From JBOGZI01 sp050697275 (GTDB taxonomy: Bacteria > Actinomycetota > Thermoleophilia > Solirubrobacterales > 70-9), in NCBI GenBank assembly GCA_050697275.1, contig JBOGZI010000094.1, forward strand, positions 1 to 7,685: DNA of 7,685 nt, in the 5' to 3' direction. A program made the position numbers and the translations under genes. The first letter of the stretch is position 1. Each line of letters opens with the position of its first letter. The notes beneath the pieces were generated by a model, which worked only from the letters and a program-made list of their open reading frames with translations, searched no databases and was not told where the DNA came from. Below, in pieces: positions 1 to 7,500 of the stretch.

Positions 1-2
1 CC

Positions 3-548
3 GCCCAGGCCCCGGCGCCTCCCCCGGCGCCTCCGGCTCCCCCCACCTTCGCCTCGCAGGCGCCGCTCGATCTGAACGTCTCTCCGTCGGGGATCGACGT
101 CTCCCCGCCCACCACGGTGATCCAGCCCCCGACCCCGCCGGTCAACCCCGCGCCACCCTCGGGCGCCCGCCGCGAGGCCCGCCAGCGCCAGGCCGCGGCG
201 CAGAAGTCGGGGGCGGACTCCGGGGAGGAGGGGAGCGAGACGCAGGAGGCGGGTGGCGACCTCGCCGATTCCCCCCGGGCACCGGAGGGGGCCCAGGCGA
301 CCCGCCGTGACCCGAGCCTCGCCCGGAACCCGGCCACCCGCCGCGATCAAACTCGCCCCTACGGCTCCCTCAGTCCCCTCGAGTCCGGCGAGCAGCCCTC
401 CGCCTGGGCCCGCAACGCCCTGATCGGCGGCGGGCTCGGCCTCGCCGCGCTGATCCTCGCCCTCGGCGTGCGCACCGCGCGCCCCACCCCGCGCCGCCGC
501 GAGCCGGAGCTGCCGGCGCCGGCCTGGGCGAGATCTCCGCGTCGCTAA
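3..548 (+). CDS. C-terminal part of a membrane-anchored, Pro-rich exported protein (5' end outside window)
   Basis: The frame is open from the left edge to the TAA at 546-548, giving 181 visible residues, so this is the end of a longer gene. The GTG at 117 lies inside the open frame and is not convincing as a start. In order, I see a Pro/Ala-rich stalk (fragment residues 1-55), a basic Gln/Arg/Ala segment (about 57-69, RREARQRQAAAQ), an acidic Glu/Gly/Ser stretch, an Arg-rich linker, a hydrophobic helix (about 139-156, GGGLGLAALILALGV), and a short tail with RRR and a terminal SPRR. A single helix followed by arginines is the usual pattern of a C-terminal anchor with its tail in the cytoplasm and the rest outside (positive-inside rule). 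I do not recognise a catalytic domain in the visible part. The stalk resembles the Pro-rich end of the giant gene at 1432-7685, so the two may be paralogues. Confidence is high that this is coding and moderate for the anchor role. Confidence 0.8.
   Translation, partial: AQAPAPPPAPPAPPTFASQAPLDLNVSPSGIDVSPPTTVIQPPTPPVNPAPPSGARREARQRQAAAQKSGADSGEEGSETQEAGGDLADSPRAPEGAQATRRDPSLARNPATRRDQTRPYGSLSPLESGEQPSAWARNALIGGGLGLAALILALGVRTARPTPRRREPELPAPAWARSPRR
417..470 (+). other. Predicted C-terminal transmembrane anchor helix
   Basis: About 18 residues from the codon at 417 are uncharged and rich in Gly, Ala, Leu and Ile. An Arg flanks the helix on the N-terminal side (ARN), and the following tail is strongly basic (RTARPTPRRR). 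The arginine-rich side should be cytoplasmic. No LPxTG-type sorting motif is visible before the helix, so a plain membrane anchor is more likely than sortase attachment to the wall. Confidence 0.7.
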
Positions 549-569
549 GTCGTCGATATCGGTTGGGGG

Positions 570-599
570 TTGTGCCGCGCCCACCGGAGCGAATACGAT
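570..599 (+). promoter_or_regulatory. Possible promoter of the sigma factor gene
   Basis: TTGTGC (570-575) and TACGAT (594-599) are separated by 18 bases. They match the housekeeping -35 consensus at 3 of 6 positions and the -10 consensus at 4 of 6. The -10 box ends 4 bases before the GTG at 604 and 10 bases before the ATG at 610, so a transcript from here would have little or no leader. This would fit the poor ribosome-binding site of that gene. It is a weak match in a 55-base gap and is offered as a candidate only. Confidence 0.25.
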
Positions 600-603
600 C
601 CCC

Positions 604-1344
604 GTGCCCATGACGGGTGGGGGTGAGAAGCAGATCGGCCGCGCCATCCGCGGCGCTGCTCCCGAGCGCGACAGCGAGGAGCTGCGCGCCGAGGATGCCG
701 CCACCGCCGAGCTCGTCGCGCGCATCCAAGCCGGCGAGCAGGACCACTTCGCTGAGCTGTACGAGCGCTATTTCGACCGTGTCTACGCCTATCTCCGGGT
801 TGCCCTCAAGGACGCCCACGAGGCCGAGGACGCAGCGCAGCAGGTGTTCGTGAAGCTGTTCGAGGCGCTGCCCGCCTATGAGGCCCGCCGCCAACCCTTC
901 CGGGCCTGGCTCTTCGTCATCGCTCGCAATCACGCCCGCGACCTGCTCGCCAAGCGCTCCCGGGTGGACGTGGTCGAGCCGAACGACATCGATCGGCGGG
1001 GGCCTCAGCGCTCCGGCGAGGAGCGCGGCCTGCGGACCCTGGACTGGGTAACGAACCAGGACCTGATCGTGTTGATCGACCGGTTGCCGCCGCAACAGCG
1101 GCAGGTACTGGCCCTCCGCTACATGCTCGGCTTCGAGCCGCGCGAGATCGCCGAGATCCTCGAGGTCAGCGCCAACCACGTCAGCGTCCTCCACTACCGC
1201 GCGCTCGGCTTCCTGCGCCGGAGGCTCACCGCCCTCGGCCGCGAGCCACGGCGCGAGCGCCACCGCATGGCCGGCTACCTGCGCAAGGCGCCGGTGCTCC
1301 GACTGCGCCGCTTCGCCCTAGAGCGAACCAGACTGGCGCGCTAG
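604..1344 (+). CDS. ECF-type sigma-70 family RNA polymerase sigma factor
   Basis: This is a sigma factor that would direct RNA polymerase to a specific promoter set. Residues 46-118 look like sigma region 2: FAELYERYFDRVYAYL is followed by the acidic EAEDAAQQVFVKLFEAL, which matches the core-binding region 2.2 pattern, and then FRAWLFVIARNHARDLL, which matches regions 2.3/2.4. A variable linker (about 119-150) follows. Residues 152-208 look like region 4: LPPQQRQVLALRYMLGF, then a helix-turn-helix (EPREIAEILEVSANHVSVLHYRAL). There is no region 1.1 or 3, so it is ECF-like, although 246 residues is long for that group. The extra length is a 38-residue Arg-rich tail (about 209-246). GTG 604 and ATG 610 are both possible starts. 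The only purine-rich site, GGAG at 586-589, is far upstream, so the start is uncertain by two codons. No recognisable anti-sigma gene follows. The gene sits between two large exported-protein genes, which suggests it controls them (inference). Confidence 0.92.
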   Translation: MPMTGGGEKQIGRAIRGAAPERDSEELRAEDAATAELVARIQAGEQDHFAELYERYFDRVYAYLRVALKDAHEAEDAAQQVFVKLFEALPAYEARRQPFRAWLFVIARNHARDLLAKRSRVDVVEPNDIDRRGPQRSGEERGLRTLDWVTNQDLIVLIDRLPPQQRQVLALRYMLGFEPREIAEILEVSANHVSVLHYRALGFLRRRLTALGREPRRERHRMAGYLRKAPVLRLRRFALERTRLAR

Positions 1345-1423
1345 CACTGAGACGGCCGCACGCTGTCATATCCGGCCGCCATCACCCGTTGTCCATTCGA
1401 TGCGGAGGCGCCTCGCTTGGGGT

Positions 1424-1428
1424 AGGAG
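1424..1428 (+). promoter_or_regulatory. Ribosome-binding site deciding the giant gene's start
   Basis: AGGAG lies three bases before the ATG at 1432, which is closer than usual. The in-frame TAG at 1423-1425 overlaps it and prevents any start further upstream except CTG 1429. The alternative ATGs at 1456 and 1459 have no comparable site and would remove the basic n-region of the signal peptide, so ATG 1432 is preferred. Confidence 0.6.
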
Positions 1429-1431
1429 CTG

Positions 1432-1509
1432 ATGCCGCGAAATCGCGCGGTCGCGATGATGTCGCTGGCTGCGCTCGTCGCGGTCCTCGTCACCGCGGGT
1501 GCCCGTGCG
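1432..1509 (+). other. Sec signal peptide
   Basis: The first 26 residues have a basic n-region (MPRNR), a hydrophobic core (about residues 6-22, rich in Ala, Val and Leu) and an A-R-A motif at 24-26 followed by Gln. This matches the AxA rule for signal peptidase I, with cleavage predicted after residue 26. There is no Cys after the site, so this is not a lipoprotein, and no twin-arginine motif is seen. Confidence 0.88.
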
Positions 1510-4500
1510 CAGGACCCCACGGTCCCGACGGTCCCCGAGGACCCGACCTCCACCGTCCCGGATTCCGGCGACCCCACGGCTACCGGCGGCCCCCTCGACC
1601 AGAGCCTCGACCAGAGCCTCGACCAGCCGGGCGAGGTCCTCGACACCGACTACACGCCGAAGGCGAAGCCCAGCGACCTCTGGACTCAGGTGGCGGGCGC
1701 GGGCTTCGGCGAAACCGAGCCGGTCCCCGGATCCGCCACCCCCTTCGACGCCGACCTGTTCGCGGTCGCATTCCGTAACGAGCAGGTCGGGTTCGCGGGC
1801 GGATCGGTGTGCAAGCAGACGCCGGCGCGCGAGCCGAGTGAGAGCGACGAGGACTACGGGCGCCGGGTGGAAGGGTGCGAGCGCGTGCCGGTCATCTACC
1901 GCTATACCGACGATCCGGTCCTCGGCAAGCAGTGGGAGGAGGTGTACCGTGGCGAGACCCCAGGCTACGTCGGGGCGATCGCCTGGCTCGGGGCGGGGCG
2001 TGCGGTAGCGGTGGGCGGGGAGGGGATCTACCCGCGGCGCGAGGTCGAGTTCCGAAGCGCCGATCCTGCGGAGACCTACGAGACGTGGCTCGGACGTGAC
2101 CCGGCGGGGGAGGGGCGAACGTGGCTCTACGGCGGCGAGCGGTGGTCGGAGACCACGGACGAGCTTCCCCCCGGGACGCGCGGGATGACGGCGCTCGACT
2201 TCCATCCCGGAGTAGGCGAGGAGCTCGGCGCGGCCGGCGCCCTCGGGCAGGTCGTGATGTGGGAGAACGGGGGCTTCACGCGCCTGATCGATCGCCGCAG
2301 TCCGGCGAGCCAGATCGAGGCTGCGAGCGAGCTCGTCTTCCGCGTGCGTGACATCCGCTTCGTCCAGCAGGAGGTGCCGCAGGCGTTCGCGGTCACCGCG
2401 GGGTGCTGCGCGCGCACCCCGGCCGAGGACTCGCCCCGCATGCTCGCCTACTCGGGGACGAGCGACAGGTGGTTCGTGCGCCCGCTCGGCTTCCAGAACT
2501 TCGGACAACCTCCAGGACCCATCGATGCCAGCGCCGAGCTGCCGGACAGCGGCTACTCACTAACCGTCAACACGAAGAGCACCTTGGACTACCAGCTGTC
2601 GTTCCTGGCCAGCCCTGGCGGCCCCGCCAGCGACGCGGAGCGGCCCTCGGTCAACACGCAGTCGTACTGCTTCGATGAGAGCGGGACACCCAACGTCGCG
2701 TCCAAGCTCGTCTTCGGGGGCGAGAGCGAGCTGGTGTTCGAGGTCCTGCGGGCGAGCGTCAGCTCGGCGAGACTCGTCGATGGCGACGGGGACACGGGCA
2801 AGGCGTTCTCTCTCTCGCAGCGCAGCGCGTCCGAGCTGGAGCGGGGGGAGATCAAAGCCAGTCCCAATGCCCTCAGCTTCTTTCTGTGTTCGCGTTTCCA
2901 AGGCGACGGGATCCCCGACTGGCAGATCGGCGAGCTGCGCTCGACCCGGAGGCCCGGGCTCGGGGCCCAAGCGCTCGCCGTCGCCTCTCACCTCGATCCG
3001 GCGCTGTTCCCGGAGGTGATCAGGTTCAACCCGGAGGCGCGCGACCCCGAGCGCTTCGAGCCCCAGCCCGGGGACGTGATCAGCGGCGACTACCGTCCTA
3101 CGACACAGGAGAAGCTCTCCGCCTATCTCACCTCCCAGCACTTCATCCTGCCCTCCTACTCCCTGAGCGCGATCGACATGATCGGAACGACGGGCACGGG
3201 CTGGGCGGTCGGCGATCACGGAGCGATCGTGCGGCTCAGCGACGAGCGCGGTGGCGCTGCCGGTGAGGTCGAGCCCGACCCGCCGACGCTCGGTGCCCAC
3301 CGGCGCACGGAGCCTGCATCCACCGCGCCGTACGATCCCTATCGCGCGGCGCCGCCCGGCCCGGCTGCGCAGGTGCCGGCGCTCGCGGCACGGCCCCCGG
3401 CCGACCTGGATGAGCCGGAGATGTTCTCGGCGGGCTCGCCCGATCCCACCCGCGGGGTGTCCGAGCCGTATGAGGACGTTCACGCGATCGTCATGAGCCG
3501 TGACGGTTCCGAGGGCTGGGCACTCGGGCCGCGGACCGAGGCTGGCACGCTCCCGTCCCGCGCCGCGACCCTCTACCGCTACGACGGCAGGGCGTGGAGC
3601 CGCTGCGATCCGCTCGGGGTTCCCGGCGTCCTCCGGCCCGATCCGGCCTGCGAGCGGCTGGCGGGACTGCGCAGCTTTCGCCCGCCGGGAGGGGAGCGGC
3701 AGTCCGTGCGCTTCACCGCCACGGCACGCGTGCCGCTGGAGCGCGACGGGGATTCCTCCAACGACGATGAGTTCGAGGTGCTCGCCGCGGGCACCGACTA
3801 CACGGCGAGCCCGAGCGGGGAGCCCCGGCCGCTACTGGCCCGCTACCGCGACGGACGGTGGGACCTCGAGGACGCGGAGGCCCGTGCCGCGATCGGACCC
3901 GGACAGCCGGGCGAGGTGATCAGCCACATCGCCTTCGCGGCGCCGAGCGATGGCTGGCTCTTGAGCACAGATGCTTCTAACGCTGAGCGCCTATTTCACT
4001 TCGACGGCGAGCGATGGATCGACTGCGCCGCCGAGCCCGAGAGCTGCGGCGGCCCGAGTCCGCTCGCCGAAGACGACGTCACCGTGCGAGGTCTGGCGGG
4101 GGGCCGGGAGCGCGTGTATCTGTACGGCTACCGGACCCGCGACCAGGGAGACCATCCGCTGATCCTCTACCACGAGGCGGGTGAGGGGGGCTGGCACGCC
4201 GCCGGCGGTGGGCTCGATCCGCTGCCGGAGGGGGGCGCTGGCGACGAGCCGATGGATGGGCGCGTGGAGTCGCTCGCCGTCGATCCCAGCGGCGAGGAGG
4301 GTTGGGCGGTCGGCGGCTTCGGCGAGGGCAGCGAGGTCGGGGAGCCGGAGACCCGGCTGCTTCGCCTCAGCGGCGAGGAATGGACGCCGTCACCTGACGA
4401 GGGGCCGGTGCGCGACTACCTCGCCGCGCCGGGCGATCCGACGGCGCCCGGGCTCCAGACGGCTCCGAGGCTGCAGGCCGCCCTCGGGGAAGGACGCGCC

Positions 4501-7500
4501 GTGATCGCCCAGCACGTCAACCCCGACAACCGCTTCGAGTCGACTGGGCGGATCTTCTCATTCGATGCGGCCAACCACCGCTGGGAGCTCCTCGAAACAG
4601 GCCGACCGCGCTCGCAGATCAGCGGCCTCGTGGATGGCACGGTCCAGGCGCTGGCGCCCGACGGCCAGGGCGGACTCTGGGCCGCGGTGCGAACCGAGAA
4701 CCGGGTCAACATCGACAGCCACAGCCACGTCTACTTCTTCCACTGGACCGATCGGCCACCTGCGCCGGTGTTCACCGAGGCCCCGCATCCGTTCGGGGCC
4801 CGGCTTCGAGTCACGGCGCTGGCCGGCGCGCCCGACGGGACGATCTGGGCTGGAACGGACTCGGACACCCTGTTTCGCTACGACCGCCTGACCGGGGACT
4901 GGGAGCGGCTTCAGATCCCCGGCTGGGACCCGGGGCGGGTGGTGACGCGATCCTCCGAGGTGAACGCGATCGACATCGGAGAGAATGGCGAAGGACTCGT
5001 GGTCGGGAGGGCGGGCCGAATCGCGGAAATCGACAGCGGAGGAGCGGCCCTGGACGCGGCGGCCGGTGTCTCCTGCGTCAGCGCGAGCGGGCCGCCTTGC
5101 GGAACCGGACGCGACCTGACGGCCGCGGCGGTGGCGCCGGATGGTTCCGCGATCGCTGTGGGCGAGCGCCTCACGGTCCTCTGGCGCCCTTCCGGGGGTG
5201 AGTTCAGGGCCGTGCCTCCGCCCGCGGCTGCCCCCGCGACGACGATCACCGGGGTGGCCATGCCGAGCCCGGATCGGGCCTGGCTCGCGACCGACTCCGG
5301 CCTCGTGTTCGCGGGCCAGCCCGCCGGCGACGCCTGGCAGTGGCGGCTCGAGAACCGCGGGACGAGCGGTGACCCCCTCTCCCTGGACGCCACCGGCCGG
5401 CCGATCCCGCTGCGCGCCATCGCGATCGACCCCTCGGGTCACGGATATGCGGTCGGGGATCGTGGCCTCATCCTCGAGCGCACCGGGGAGGGGGACGAGC
5501 CATGGCGCCGGCTGGACAGCGGCTTCCTCGACGACCTGACCGCCGTCGAGCTTCCCGTCGGGGGAGGGGGGGAGGCGCTGATCGGGGGGCGCAACGACCT
5601 CGTCCTCACCGCCTCGGGGGAGCGCATCGAGACCGCCCGGCACGCCGACTACGTGCCGTTCCCCGAGAGCACATTTGGGGTGGACCCGCGCCGCTCGAAG
5701 CGGATCGTCGGCCTGGCGACCGTGCCCGGGGTGGAGCCCGGCCAGGCGGAGGCATGGGCGGCCTCCGACGGGACCTTCGCGACCTCGGGCATGACCCGCC
5801 TCTACCACTACGCCTCCGATCCCGGCGAGCCGCTGCTGAACCCCGGCCCGCGCGCCGAGCCGCTGCGAGACACGCCCCCACCGGTGGACGGGGAGCTCTC
5901 CTTCGCAGCCTTTGGCAAGACGGACTGCCCGGCGGGGGAGGCGCCGTGCCGCATGGAGGGCTCCACCGATCGCTTCGAGGTCATGGGCCGACGGGTGGCG
6001 GACGAGATCGCTGCCGCGGCGGCCGAGCCCGGCGGCCCGCTGTTCGCGGTCTTCGCGGGCGACGCGACGAGCGGCGCGGGCCTTCCCGGCAGCGTCGAGT
6101 CCCTGCGGCTGCGCCGCTGGAGCGATCTCGTGGCCGAGCGCCTCGCCGAGGCCGGGGTGCCCCTGTTCGGCGCGATCGGGGGGCAAGACCTCTCCGAGCC
6201 GGGTGGATGCACCGAGACCTTCACCGGCTGCCTCACCAGCACCCGGACGGGAGACAACCTCGCCTGGCGCGGCGAGATGGCAACGCACCCAGCCCCCTGG
6301 GGCCACGGAGGGGCGGCGCAGCGCGGCCCGGTTCGCTTCGAGCCGGCGCCGGGCGCCGACGACGCGCTCTCGGCCGACGTGCGGCCGGAGGGCGCCCGTA
6401 CGCACTACGCCCTTGACGTCGTGAGCGAGGAGAGCGGTGAGCCTCTGGCGAGGGTCGTGTACGTCGATACCTCGCTGCGCTCGCTGACCGCGGGGGACGC
6501 CATACAGGAGCCGGTTGAGGCGGGCGGAGGACAGGCCCGCTGGCTCGAGCGAATGATCTGTGTCGAGGGAGTCACAGGCTCGGGCACGGAGTGCACGCGC
6601 GAGCTCGGACAGCCGGCGATCGTCGTCTCCAACACGCCGACATACAGCTATGGGCCGGGAGCGCTCGAGGAGACGCAGACCGACGCCACCTCGTTCGAGA
6701 CCATTCTCCTGCGCCACCGCGCGAGCGCGGTCGTGTCCGGCCGACTGGGCTGGAACGCCCGCTACTGGGCGACGGCCCCTGGCGTGCACGTGCCCTGCCC
6801 AGGGGAGGACTACCGGGACGACCCGCCCGCCCCTGGATCACGGGAGTGCGGTGGTCCCGCCGAGGGCGGGAGCGAGTCGCCCGTCCCGCCGCCCCAGAGC
6901 CCGGTTCAGGGCCAGCTCCCGACCGGCCTGCTGCCCTTCGTGGTTGCCGCCAGCGCCGGGGCCACGCTCGGCCCGCGCGACGAGCTCGACGGCGAGGCGG
7001 CGAATGGCTTCTGGCACGGCTACACGACCGTGAGAATCGACCCGACGGGGGCGTCTACGGCACCCGGCGGAAGGCGGAGTCCGGATGCGACCGTTTTCCC
7101 GCCCGACGGCGTCATCGTGGAGCAGCGGCCGATTCTCGACTGGGTGCGCCTCGAGGCCAACCGGCACGTCCTTCGGGCCCGGCAGGTGCTCCGGCTCCGT
7201 GGCAGCGGACGCGAGGCGATCGGGCCCACGGCCCCCAACCAGCCGCATAAGCAGCCGGCCCGCTACGATGAGATCTCCTCGCCGGCGATCACCCACCGCT
7301 ACGACCTGCTCGTCGCCGACCCCGACAGGCCCTGGCTGTCGAAGGAGGGCGAGCGCGAGGACGACTGCGATCCCTACGACTGCCTCCCCGCCAACGTCGG
7401 GACGATCGACCCCCAGTCGGGCGAGGTGAGGGCCGGCAACGGTGCCTACCCGCGCACCTTCGCGATCGCCGCTCTCTCGGTCGGCGAGCAGGCGGCCACC

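Noticed and set aside
554..561. CGATATCG palindrome in the gap before the sigma gene
   Set aside because: An 8-base palindrome is expected by chance every few hundred bases, and there is no second copy near the promoter candidate to suggest an operator.
1353..1378. Possible hairpin between two CGGCCG copies after the sigma gene
   Set aside because: Each copy is itself a palindrome, the stem is only 6 bases with a 14-base loop, and no T-run follows. It is not convincing as a terminator.
370..2508. Minus-strand open frames of 297 and 380 codons (370-1263 and 1366-2508)
   Set aside because: They mirror the membrane-anchor end, the sigma factor and the start of the giant gene. No protein family is visible in either, while the + strand genes have clear signatures.
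5502..6416. 304-codon + strand frame overlapping the giant gene
   Set aside because: It is extremely Arg/Gly-rich, as expected of an out-of-frame reading of GC-rich coding DNA, and shows no motifs. The giant gene's frame continues through it with phosphoesterase-like landmarks.
4558..6789. 743-codon open frame on the minus strand
   Set aside because: It lies wholly antisense to the giant gene. Its translation is Arg/Gly/Ala/Pro-rich with no recognisable domain, and the + strand frame here has coherent motifs. Long antisense frames are common in very GC-rich DNA.
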